DNA from: JBHIET01 sp046760785
Lineage (GTDB): Bacteria > Chloroflexota > Anaerolineae > B4-G1
Direction of reading: 5' to 3'
DNA length: 47,029 bases
Assembly (NCBI GenBank): GCA_046760785.1
Contig: JBHIET010000021.1
Span: 1-47,029 of the forward strand
How positions within the stretch are numbered: position 1 is the first letter of the stretch; every line of letters begins with the position of its first letter. The translations under genes and the position numbers were made by a program. Shown one piece after another: positions 22,708 through 29,731 of this stretch. A model generated the notes under the pieces. The model was given only the letters and a program-made list of their open reading frames with translations, was not told where the DNA came from and searched no databases.

Positions 22708-23955
22708 TCATCCTTCGAAACGGCCCAGCACCAGACAGGCATTTTGCCCGCCCAGGCCGAAGGAGTTGTTGAGCGCGACGCGCACGCCAGCCTTGCGCGC
22801 GCCCCCCGGCACGTAGTCCAGATCACACTCCGGGTCGGGGACCTCCAGGTTGATCGTCGGATGGATGATCCCTTGCTCAATCGTCAGCACGCACACGGCG
22901 GCCTCAATCGCCCCGGCCCCTCCCATCGTGTGACCGATCATGGATTTGGTTGAGCTGATGGGAACCCTGTAGGCGTGCTCGCCAAACGTCCGCTTGATCG
23001 CCCAGGTCTCGATGGGGTCGTTGATCGGTGTGCTACTGCCGTGGGCGTTGATGTAGCCCACGTCGGCCGGCGTCAGGCCGGCGTCTTCCAGCGCCCACTG
23101 CATGGCCCGGCTGGCCCCCATCCCCTCCGGGTCCGGCTGGGCCACGTGGAAAGCGTCGGATGAGGATGCGTGGCCCAGCACCTCGGCGCGGATGCGCGCG
23201 CCCCGCGCCTGGGCATGTTCCAATGCCTCGAGGACGAACACTGCGCATCCCTCACTGCAGACGAAGCCATCGCGATCGGCATCGAAGGGGCGGCTGGCCC
23301 GCTCCGGCTCGTCGTTGCGGGTGGAGAGCGCTCGCATGGCGCAAAAGCCAACGATGAGAGCAAAGTGGATCAGCGCTTCCACACCTCCGCAGATCATCAC
23401 GTCGGCCCGCCGGGCGCGGATAAACTCGGCGGCCTCTCCCACGGCCTGCGTGCCTGTCGCACAGGCGGAGACCACCGTGCTGATAGGGCCCTTGGCCCCC
23501 GCCCAGTGGCTCACATGATGGGAGGGCATGTTCACCAGCGGCGAGGTGGCGCTGAACGGGTTGACACGAGCCAGCCCCTTGGCTCGGAATGTGTCTACCC
23601 CCGCGATAGCGCGATCCATGCCCCCAATGCCGCTTCCGATCAGCACGCCAACGCGCTCCTCGTCGGCCAGTGGCAGGCCCAGCCCCGCGTCTGCCAGCGC
23701 TGCCTGGGCCGTTGCCACGGCCACCTGCGAGCAGCGTGACATGCGGCGGGCCTCCTTGAAGTTGATGTACTGCCTGGGATCGAAACCTTTCAGTTCACCG
23801 GCGATACGCACCGGCAGTTCTGAGGCGTCGAACTGAGTGATAGGGCCGATGCCGGAGCGTCCGGCCACCAGCCCTTCCCAAGTTTCCTCCAGCGTCAGAC
23901 CCAGGGGAGTCATCATCCCTACGCCGGTGACGACGACGCGCCTACGCTCGCTCAT
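22708..23955 (-). CDS. fabF: beta-ketoacyl-ACP synthase II
   Basis: 415 residues, the normal length. It condenses malonyl-ACP with acyl-ACP in fatty acid elongation. The nucleophile is C165 in VVSACATGTQ, the catalytic histidines are H305 in NAHGSSTPINDPIE and H342 in MIGHTMGGAGA, and K337 is in the STKSMIGH stretch. The N-terminus is RRVVVTGVGMMTPLG. The start overlaps the plsX stop by four bases (ATGA), so plsX-fabF is a coupled operon for fatty acid and phospholipid synthesis. Confidence 0.95.
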   Translation of the reverse strand: MSERRRVVVTGVGMMTPLGLTLEETWEGLVAGRSGIGPITQFDASELPVRIAGELKGFDPRQYINFKEARRMSRCSQVAVATAQAALADAGLGLPLADEERVGVLIGSGIGGMDRAIAGVDTFRAKGLARVNPFSATSPLVNMPSHHVSHWAGAKGPISTVVSACATGTQAVGEAAEFIRARRADVMICGGVEALIHFALIVGFCAMRALSTRNDEPERASRPFDADRDGFVCSEGCAVFVLEALEHAQARGARIRAEVLGHASSSDAFHVAQPDPEGMGASRAMQWALEDAGLTPADVGYINAHGSSTPINDPIETWAIKRTFGEHAYRVPISSTKSMIGHTMGGAGAIEAAVCVLTIEQGIIHPTINLEVPDPECDLDYVPGGARKAGVRVALNNSFGLGGQNACLVLGRFEG

Positions 23956-24950
23956 TTGTGCTCCTTTGCCAATCCATTGCGAATCGCTGCCACTACATTG
24001 CCTTGCACAGCCCTGCGCGCCTGCCCGATACTGTTCTTGATCGCGCGTCCATTGGAACGTCCGTGGCCTATAATCACCACGCCGTTGACTCCCAGCAATG
24101 GCCCGCCGCCAACCTCGAAGGGGTCCACCCTCCGCGCTACCCGGCTGAAGGCCGGTTTCGCCAGCAGCCCCCCCACTGCTGTCAGCGGCTTGGCCCTGAT
24201 CTCGTCCCGGATGAGGTCAGTCAGCACTTTAGCCGTGGCCTCGATCGTCTTGATGAAGACATTGCCGGTGAAGCCATCGGCGACGACGACATCGGCGTAG
24301 CAGGCCGCCGCCTCCTTCGGCTCGATGTTGCCGACGAAGTTCAAGCCAGAGTCGGCCAGCAACTTGTAGGCTTCCTTCACCAGCGTATTTCCCTTGCCCG
24401 GCTCCTCGCCGTTGGAGAGGAGCGCCACGCGGGGCCTGGCACAACCCAGCACAGCCCGTGCGTAGATGTCGCCCATCAACGCGAACTGGAATAGGTGCTC
24501 GGGCCGGCAGTCGGCGTTGGCACCGATGTCGAGCGCAACGACGCGGCCGGCGGGCAGAGGCATGATCACGGCCAGCACCGGGCGCTTCACACCCCGGATA
24601 CGCCGTAAAGTGTGCAACGTGGCTACTGCCAGCACGCCCCCTGTATTGCCCGCGGTCACGCAGGCATCGGCTCTGCCGTCACGTACCAGGTTCATCCCTA
24701 CGTGCATCGAAGAGTTCTTTTTCTCCCGCGCGGCCCACGCCGGTTCGTCGTCCATCTCGATAACCTGTGGGGCATGGATGATCTCCAGTTCGAGCCCGGC
24801 AGTGTCATGGCGCGCCAGTTCCTGCCGGATCGCATCCTCGCGTCCGACGAGGATGATCTCATCACCCCATTCCCGTGCCGCCACCACTGCCCCCTCAACG
24901 TCGGGGACAGGGTGGTTGTCGGAGCCCATTGCATCGAGGACAATTCTCAT
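23952..24950 (-). CDS. plsX: phosphate acyltransferase
   Basis: 332 residues. It converts acyl-ACP to acyl-phosphate for the PlsY route of phospholipid synthesis. It opens with the family signature RIVLDAMGSDNHP and contains VTAGNTGGVLAVA, ALDIGANADCRPEHLFQFA and FVGNIEPKEA, and ends with a GGGPLLGVNGVVIIGHGRSN stretch. The gene sits 18 bases after the Mre11-like gene and overlaps fabF by four bases. Confidence 0.95.
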   Translation of the reverse strand: MRIVLDAMGSDNHPVPDVEGAVVAAREWGDEIILVGREDAIRQELARHDTAGLELEIIHAPQVIEMDDEPAWAAREKKNSSMHVGMNLVRDGRADACVTAGNTGGVLAVATLHTLRRIRGVKRPVLAVIMPLPAGRVVALDIGANADCRPEHLFQFALMGDIYARAVLGCARPRVALLSNGEEPGKGNTLVKEAYKLLADSGLNFVGNIEPKEAAACYADVVVADGFTGNVFIKTIEATAKVLTDLIRDEIRAKPLTAVGGLLAKPAFSRVARRVDPFEVGGGPLLGVNGVVIIGHGRSNGRAIKNSIGQARRAVQGNVVAAIRNGLAKEHK

Positions 24951-24968
24951 TGGAAAGTGTACCCCCTG

Positions 24969-26195
24969 TCAATCACTCTTACCAGCGAAGATAACTTCGG
25001 CGCGTTCCAGCAATTCCTTGCTCCGCTCCGGGGCCGTGTTCTTCGTCTCCAAGTACTTGGCCAGCAGCTCGCGGTCGGTCATCTCCTCCGGGGCCAGGCT
25101 CCCTAACCGCACCCGCGCCTCCCGCTCGACCTCGTGAACGATGCCCGCAATGAAGTAAGCGTCGGAGAGCAGCCCGCGCACGTCCCGGTCGCGCAGCAAA
25201 GGCTCCTGGTCGGCCCGCAGTTGCAGGATCAATCGCACCACGGCTTCGCGCAGGTCATACCCGGCGACTGTCTGTTGCAGCGCCAGCAGTGGATTGGCGG
25301 TCTCGCGCACGTCGGCGCGCACGGTGACGAAGGAGCGGGCGTCCACCTCGACGAACTCCCACGTCGTCTCCCCCCGCGCCAGTTCCACCCAGCAGAAGCC
25401 CTTGGGTTGCCCCTCCTCGCCGAAGTCAATTCGCTCCAGGCTGCCGGCGTAGACTATGGGCGGGTAACCGCCGTCGTTGAGGCTCTGGTGCTTGTGGATG
25501 TGGCCCAAAGCGGCGTAGTCCCAGGCCGGGTCGGCCAGGGCGGATTTGAGCACCACCGCGTCCCGCCCGATCATCACGCTTCGCTCGGAGCCGTAGGTGG
25601 CGCCGGAGATGCTCAGGTGAGTGGTCAGCACCGCCGGAACGTCCGGATCCAGTTGGGCCGCCAGCGCGCGGATGTTGTCGGTGACGATGCGCTGGAGGGC
25701 CTCATCCAACTGCTCAATGGGAAGGCCACGGTAGTCGTCGTGGGCCAGGAGCCGCTGGCGGACCGGGTAGGGAACGGTGGCGACCTGCACCCAGCCACGA
25801 CGGGTCTCGATGGTGTGCACTCTTTCGTCTCGCCCCACAATGACGTGGGGCACGCCCAGCGTGCGGAAGATGTCCACGCTGGAGGCCCGCTGGACCATCG
25901 TCGGCAGGTCGTGGTTGCCCACCAGCAGGACGACGGGCACGCCGGCGTCGGCCAGCCGCTTGACCCGGCGGGCGAAGGCGCGCTGGTAGGTGGGGCTGGG
26001 GTTGCGGCGCTTGTAGGCATCCCCGGCGAAGACAACTAAGTCCACCTCGCGTTCCAGGCCGTAGTCAATCAGCTCGTCGAAGCGGCGCAGGAAGTCCAGC
26101 ACCCGCCGGTTGACGCCGGTGGCGGGGTCCAGCCGGCCGTAATTCTCCATGCCGATGTGGAGGTCGGCGAAGTGGAGGAGACGAATCTTGGTCAT
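24969..26195 (-). CDS. Mre11/SbcD-like DNA repair exonuclease
   Basis: 408 residues, calcineurin-type metallophosphoesterase. All five metal-binding motifs are present: FADLHIG near the N-terminus, FAGDAYKRRNP, LVGNHDLP, TTHLSISG and GHIHKHQ. After residue 270 comes the Mre11/SbcD capping region and a helical C-terminus (EEMTDRELLAKYLETKN) that may bind a Rad50 partner. It is predicted to process DNA ends with SbcC/Rad50, but no such gene is in the window. The ATG at 26195 is chosen since it starts TKIRLLHFADLH; a long in-frame extension upstream crosses promoter and RNA sequence. No good ribosome binding site is visible, only GGTAGATTGGT-type short repeats. Confidence 0.88.
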   Translation of the reverse strand: MTKIRLLHFADLHIGMENYGRLDPATGVNRRVLDFLRRFDELIDYGLEREVDLVVFAGDAYKRRNPSPTYQRAFARRVKRLADAGVPVVLLVGNHDLPTMVQRASSVDIFRTLGVPHVIVGRDERVHTIETRRGWVQVATVPYPVRQRLLAHDDYRGLPIEQLDEALQRIVTDNIRALAAQLDPDVPAVLTTHLSISGATYGSERSVMIGRDAVVLKSALADPAWDYAALGHIHKHQSLNDGGYPPIVYAGSLERIDFGEEGQPKGFCWVELARGETTWEFVEVDARSFVTVRADVRETANPLLALQQTVAGYDLREAVVRLILQLRADQEPLLRDRDVRGLLSDAYFIAGIVHEVEREARVRLGSLAPEEMTDRELLAKYLETKNTAPERSKELLERAEVIFAGKSD

Positions 26196-26240
26196 CGGTA
26201 GGTTGGTAAATTGGTAGAGTGGTAGATTGGTCGAGTGCAC

Positions 26241-26268
26241 TTGCTTTTCCGGCCAATTCAGATATAAT
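26241..26268 (+). promoter_or_regulatory. promoter of the tRNA-like RNA
   Basis: TTGCTT (26241-26246), 16-base spacer, TATAAT (26263-26268). Transcription would start at about 26275, directly before the folded RNA. Confidence 0.65.
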
Positions 26269-26277
26269 GCCTGCGGG

Positions 26278-26363
26278 CGGAGCGGAAACTCCACAGGTGT
26301 GGGGCCTTGCCTAACAAGCAAAGGGTACCTTCGGGTATGGGGTTCGAGTCCTCTCCGCTCCGT
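26278..26363 (+). tRNA. tRNA-like RNA with tRNASec-type fold, anticodon AAC
   Basis: Every base fits a class II cloverleaf. The acceptor is nine pairs (CGGAGCGGA 26278-26286 with TCCGCTCCG 26354-26362). The D-arm has six pairs and a four-base loop (CTCCAC-AGGT-GTGGGG, 26289-26304). The anticodon stem CTTGC/GCAAA (one C-A mismatch) carries loop CTAACAA. The variable arm is GTACC-TTCG-GGTAT (26325-26338), and the T-arm is GGGG-TTCGAGT-CCTC. The 13-pair acceptor/T helix, six-pair D stem and four-base D loop are marks of selenocysteine tRNA, but the anticodon is AAC (26313-26315), not TCA. Minor tRNAs with unusual acceptor/T stem lengths are known in bacteria. Whether this one is charged, and with what, is not known. 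CCA is not encoded. Confidence 0.65.
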
Positions 26364-26373
26364 CCGTGTTTGC

Positions 26374-26402
26374 TTGACAAAAATCAGATTCTGTGCTAAA
26401 AT
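26374..26402 (+). promoter_or_regulatory. second promoter, leader of the MNT gene
   Basis: TTGACA (26374-26379), 17-base spacer, TAAAAT (26397-26402), close to consensus. The RNA would start near 26409, at GCTTGTTAGGC, which is perfectly complementary to 26309-26319 in the anticodon arm of the tRNA-like RNA. Confidence 0.75.
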
Positions 26403-26408
26403 ATCTTC

Positions 26409-26475
26409 GCTTGTTAGGCGAGGGGACGCGAACCGTCCCGAAGGCACCGGGTTGTCCCGGTGCTTTTGCTTTTTC
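26409..26475 (+). ncRNA. short leader RNA with anti-tRNA-like 5' end
   Basis: From the promoter at 26374-26402 a transcript of about 67 bases is predicted. It has three parts: an 11-base 5' end complementary to the tRNA-like anticodon arm (16 of 18 over a longer stretch), a hairpin GGGACG-CGAAC-CGTCCC (26423-26439), and the terminator at 26444-26475. GGGAC (26423-26427) could instead pair with GTCCC (26454-26458) in the terminator, an attenuator-like choice. This is inference from sequence only. Confidence 0.45.
26444..26475 (+). terminator. intrinsic terminator directly before the MNT start codon
   Basis: GCACCGGG-TTGT-CCCGGTGC (26444-26463) is a perfect 8-bp stem followed by TTTTGCTTTTT. 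The ATG of the nucleotidyltransferase begins two bases after it, so either read-through or attenuation must control that gene. Confidence 0.8.
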
Positions 26476-26476
26476 T

Positions 26477-26794
26477 ATGGAGTACGTTGCCCATATCCGC
26501 AGTCGTTTCCCCAACCGCGTTCTCTCTGTGGTTCTCTTTGGCTCCAAAGCCCGAGGAGACACTGACGCCGAATCGGACATTGACTTGCTGGTGCTGGTGG
26601 ATGCTGAGAGCAGCGAATTCCGCTCCGAACTATGGTGCATCGCGTCCGATGTCTCGTTGGAGTACAACGTGGTGCTCTCAGTGCGGGTGTTTGGTCGTGC
26701 TCGCTGGGCTGAGATGCGGCGCATTCGCCTCCCCCTGTACCGCGCGATTGTGGCGGACGGTGTCCCTCTGACACTCGAACGTATCCCCACCTAG
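26477..26794 (+). CDS. MNT-type nucleotidyltransferase, solitary
   Basis: 105 residues, minimal nucleotidyltransferase fold. The catalytic signature is LFGSKARG...ESDIDLLVLV (GS followed by DxD, about residues 21-42). Such proteins are usually the antitoxin of a HEPN partner (MntA-HepT) or, in the MenT group, tRNA-modifying toxins. Here no HEPN gene is adjacent on the same strand. The upstream sequence is a terminator, and there is no ribosome binding site before the ATG. The closeness to a tRNA-like RNA and to a leader complementary to it is unusual and may bear on its substrate. Confidence 0.8.
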   Translation: MEYVAHIRSRFPNRVLSVVLFGSKARGDTDAESDIDLLVLVDAESSEFRSELWCIASDVSLEYNVVLSVRVFGRARWAEMRRIRLPLYRAIVADGVPLTLERIPT

Positions 26795-26803
26795 CCGCGC
26801 CTC

Positions 26804-26881
26804 TCACAGCACCGCCCGGCCCCGCGCCAGCACCGTCTCCGGATCCTCCGCCTCACGAACCCCCATCGCGGCGTAGAACTC
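26804..26881 (-). pseudogene. remnant of a second herA 3' end
   Basis: Read on the minus strand it encodes EFYAAMGV, then a diverged stretch, then PETVLARGRAVL and stop. This matches the last part of the intact HerA (EFYAAMGVQEMVSPEAVLARGRAVL). The remnant starts at the stop codon of the HEPN gene 26882-27235. It shows that a diverged herA copy once ended here, and that the HEPN-MNT pair now separates it from the intact gene. Confidence 0.8.
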
Positions 26882-27235
26882 CTACTTCCCCGTCGCATCC
26901 ATTGCTCTGAGAATTCGCTCCACCTGTTGCTTTAGAGACGGAAGATCACCTTGAACGATCTCCCACACAAGTCGCAGGTCCACGTCGAAGTAGGCGTGAA
27001 TGATCCTGTTTCTCAAAGCGATGATCCGGCTCCACGGAACCTCGACGTAAGTTTGGCGAAACCTGGCGGAGAGATTACGGCTGGCCTCGCCGATAATTTC
27101 TAACTGTCGCACGACGCCGTCTTGGAGAAGCCTGTCGCGCAGAAACTGCTCGGCGGGTACGTCCTGCACGTAGTCTCGTATCTGCTGAATGGCGTCCAGG
27201 ATGTGCCGCAGGTAGACCGTGTCATCCTTCTTCAT
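26882..27235 (-). CDS. HepT-like HEPN ribonuclease toxin (DUF86)
   Basis: 117 residues. HEPN domain of the HepT/DUF86 family with the catalytic RNRIIHAYFDVD motif (R-x4-H-x-Y). The front part reads VYLRHILDAIQQIRDYV, typical for the family. HepT toxins are RNases kept inactive when their MNT partner adds AMP to the motif tyrosine. The ATG at 27235 lies 14 bases inside the upstream MNT gene, so the pair is coupled, antitoxin first. It is placed downstream of herA in the same direction. Confidence 0.9.
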   Translation of the reverse strand: MKKDDTVYLRHILDAIQQIRDYVQDVPAEQFLRDRLLQDGVVRQLEIIGEASRNLSARFRQTYVEVPWSRIIALRNRIIHAYFDVDLRLVWEIVQGDLPSLKQQVERILRAMDATGK

Positions 27236-27527
27236 CGTACAGGATCCTCTTCTCTTTTTCGACGTAGGGGCGGATGTATGGGCTGAGCGCGCTCTCGCTG
27301 ACCAGATCCACCTCACATCCCAGAATGCGACCGAGTTCTTCTTCTAATCCAAACCACTTCAATCCGAGGGGTGGACGTCCACCGGGGGGCTTGAGTTCCA
27401 CTAGGATGTCAATGTCGCTTTCCGGCGTGTGCTCCCCTCGCACAAAAGAGCCGAAGACGGCTACCCGTCTGATGTAGGGGCGTAGCACGGGTAAGATTTT
27501 CTCTCGCAGTTCGTCAAACTTGTCCAT
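27222..27527 (-). CDS. MNT-type nucleotidyltransferase antitoxin (MntA-like)
   Basis: 101 residues. The nucleotidyltransferase signature AVFGSFVRGEHTPESDIDILVEL (spanning about 23-45) has GS and DxD, with a third acid in EVDLVSESALSP (about 72-83). The ending YIRPYVEKEKRILYDE is typical of MntA. It is predicted to AMPylate and silence the HEPN toxin of the overlapping downstream gene. GGGAGG precedes the start. It follows the herA stop by 31 bases, so it is probably on the same transcript. Confidence 0.9.
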   Translation of the reverse strand: MDKFDELREKILPVLRPYIRRVAVFGSFVRGEHTPESDIDILVELKPPGGRPPLGLKWFGLEEELGRILGCEVDLVSESALSPYIRPYVEKEKRILYDEEG

Positions 27528-27558
27528 CGAACATCCTCCCGGCTCTGGCGATCTCAGG

Positions 27559-29286
27559 CTAGATTCCCTCTCCCGCTCCCTCCCCCCTCAACACCGCCCG
27601 GCCCCGCGCCAGCACCGCTTCTGGGCTTACCATCTCCTGCACCCCCATCGCGGCGTAGAACTCCGGGGTGCCGTAGGTGCGGGTGCGCACCACCACCGGC
27701 ATCGGCACGGCATGGCCCAGGATGAGCGCCTGCTGGCGGGTGTCGAGCCGCGCCAGCACCTCCCGCAGCGCCGCCGCCCCGCTGATGCCCGCAAAGACCG
27801 CCCGGATGTCCGCCTCGTCGTCCAGCAGGCAGGTGACGCGGGTGCCGATCTGGCTCATCACCTCCGGGTCAATCCCGCTGGGCCGCTGGTCCACGATCAG
27901 GAGCGTGACGTTGTACTTGCGCAACTCGCGGGCGATGGTGCCGAAGATGGTGTGCCGGGCGACGGCGGGATCGAGGAATTTGTGCGCCTCCTCGATGGTG
28001 ATGACCAGCGGGCGTGGCCCCTTCCCCCGCTCCCCCAGCGCCTCCTCCGTGCGCCGGACGTAGTGGGCGTGGATGCGGCGGGTGATGTAGTTGGCCACCA
28101 GCAGATAGGCCTCCAGGCTGCTGCCGTAGCGTCCGAACTCCAGGATGACGTTCACCCCCCGGTCCAGGTAGTCCAGGATCTGCTTCACGGCGTCCTCCGG
28201 CACCCGCTCTTGCAGAAAATCGAAGCGGCGGAACAGCCCCAGTTTGCGCTGGATGGCCCCCAGGGTGCCACCGTGGAGGGTGCCCCGCTGCAGAGCGTCC
28301 TCCAGGTCCTCCAGCGGGTCATCCTCGTCCAACAGCCGGGCGATCCAGCGACGCCCCATCCGTCGGCGGAGGAAATAGAGGGCGCCCACCTGCACGTCCG
28401 AGAGGGCCATCAGGCTGGCGAGGCCGTCCACGTCCTCCGGCTCGATCTGGTCGTGGCCGATGCGCACCACAGCGTCCACCTTGCTCCCCCGCCGCCGGGA
28501 TGACTCCTCGTCCAGCGTGAAGACGGAGACCTGGTTGTGAAAAATCTGGCGCAGTCCCTTGACCTCCCGCTGGGCTTCGTCCTGGCTCTTCCAGCCGTAC
28601 TCGTTGTGCATATCGAAGACCAGGTTGACCGCCACGTTCTCCCGAATCAACCCGACCAGCAGCGTGCGCGTGAGGAAGGTCTTGCCGGTGCCGGTCTTGC
28701 CGAAGACCCCCGCCGAGCGCTCGACGAAGCGGTGCAGGTCGAGCGCCACGTGGACGCCCTCCATCTCCAGCGGGTCGCCGACGTAGAAGTAGCCCTCCTC
28801 CGTCTCCTGGCCGAAGATGAGAGCGACCTCCTCCTCGCTGGCAGGATAGACCGGGGCGAAGTGGGCCGGGATGGTCTTGACCGGCTTAGGCTCGCGCCCC
28901 CCCTCTTTCCCCCCCAACTTTGGGGGGGAGGGGTCCAGCACCAGCATCGGCGCGACGTGGATGCGCCCGAAGACGGCGCTGCCCTGGTAGACGCGGACCA
29001 GGAAGGGGTCGGAGGTATCTGGCGGGGCCTTCTCGATGAGCGGGTTGAGGGCGTCCAGTTGCACGTCGGTGACGATGGAGAAGAAGCGCCGCCCGGTCTG
29101 GCCGCGCACGACGACGTAGCGGCCCACGGCCAGCCCTTCAATGACCGTACCCCGGTCAAGTTTGACGTCCAGCCCTTTAGAGAGGCTCCCGCCGACGACG
29201 ATGCCGAGCCTTTGGAGGGGCTGAGGCTCGATCGAGCGGGGGCCGAGGAAGGCTTCCAGTTCTTGCTCAGGTGAACGCTCATTCAT
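27559..29286 (-). CDS. herA: HerA-like DNA translocase/ATPase (HAS-barrel, DUF87)
   Basis: 575 residues. The N-terminal HAS barrel (about 20-115, LGIVVGGSLSKGLDVKL...) is followed by a FtsK/HerA-type motor domain: Walker A GKTGTGKT (about 196-203), Walker B PLVITIEEAHKFL, and the arginine-containing LLIVDQRPSGIDPEVMSQIG. HerA forms hexamers that pump DNA and work with the nuclease NurA in end resection; bacterial HerA-nuclease pairs are also known as antiphage systems. The ATG at 29286 overlaps the stop of the upstream HEPN gene by eight bases and has GGTGAGG before it. A palindromic C7/G7 repeat inside the gene encodes an odd linker, PSPPKLGGKEGGREP (about residues 119-133). Confidence 0.9.
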   Translation of the reverse strand: MNERSPEQELEAFLGPRSIEPQPLQRLGIVVGGSLSKGLDVKLDRGTVIEGLAVGRYVVVRGQTGRRFFSIVTDVQLDALNPLIEKAPPDTSDPFLVRVYQGSAVFGRIHVAPMLVLDPSPPKLGGKEGGREPKPVKTIPAHFAPVYPASEEEVALIFGQETEEGYFYVGDPLEMEGVHVALDLHRFVERSAGVFGKTGTGKTFLTRTLLVGLIRENVAVNLVFDMHNEYGWKSQDEAQREVKGLRQIFHNQVSVFTLDEESSRRRGSKVDAVVRIGHDQIEPEDVDGLASLMALSDVQVGALYFLRRRMGRRWIARLLDEDDPLEDLEDALQRGTLHGGTLGAIQRKLGLFRRFDFLQERVPEDAVKQILDYLDRGVNVILEFGRYGSSLEAYLLVANYITRRIHAHYVRRTEEALGERGKGPRPLVITIEEAHKFLDPAVARHTIFGTIARELRKYNVTLLIVDQRPSGIDPEVMSQIGTRVTCLLDDEADIRAVFAGISGAAALREVLARLDTRQQALILGHAVPMPVVVRTRTYGTPEFYAAMGVQEMVSPEAVLARGRAVLRGEGAGEGI

Positions 29287-29731
29287 AGGGAACCTCACCG
29301 CTCAGCGCGCCGGTGCGCTGCAGGTACTCAGTGATTCGTTGACCGAACTCCCGGAGATCCTTTCGACCGTTTATCAAAGCATCGTACAACTTCGCTGGAT
29401 CAACGGCCAGGTATTCGTGCACCAAGATGTTGCGAAGGCCGGCGATAGGGGCCAGGTGCTCCGCGAAGGCAGGGGGTAGCACACCCTCCTTCCCGAGGCT
29501 CTCAATCGCCTGGCGGTAGTCCTCAACGCGGGCATTGTAATCAGCGGAGATGATGTGCGTGGCGATATCTACCACAGCTTGAGCGGCCAGTTGCAGGCTG
29601 TGCTGGGCCGCACGATACCTCACAAAGTCGGATACCAATTCACCGAGGGAATACTGAGCATAGTGATCCAGTTCAGCGACGTAGGTCTTCAGGGCCTCCA
29701 GGCGCTCCACCACAGTCTGAACATCTACCAT
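29279..29731 (-). CDS. HepT-like HEPN toxin (DUF86)
   Basis: 150 residues. The HEPN catalytic motif is GLRNILVHEYLAVD (R-x4-H-x-Y), followed by PAKLYDAL and a C-terminal helix. The front part (VERLEALKTYVAELDHYA) fits the HepT family. The start shares one base with the MNT stop (TGATG), and its own end overlaps the herA start. Toxin, antitoxin and herA are thus physically coupled in one transcript. Confidence 0.9.
   Translation of the reverse strand: MVDVQTVVERLEALKTYVAELDHYAQYSLGELVSDFVRYRAAQHSLQLAAQAVVDIATHIISADYNARVEDYRQAIESLGKEGVLPPAFAEHLAPIAGLRNILVHEYLAVDPAKLYDALINGRKDLREFGQRITEYLQRTGALSGEVPYE

Noticed and set aside
26278..26363. A true selenocysteine tRNA
   Set aside because: The anticodon loop is CTAACAA, with no TCA in any reasonable fold, and no selA, selB or selD gene is in the window.
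26217..26447. Long N-terminal extension of the Mre11-like protein
   Set aside because: It runs through the tRNA-like RNA and two promoters read from the other strand, and the family N-terminus fits the ATG at 26195.
26275..26475. 6S RNA or SRP RNA in the same region
   Set aside because: No long interrupted rod with a central bubble and no SRP helix 8 signature; the 5' part closes as a local cloverleaf.
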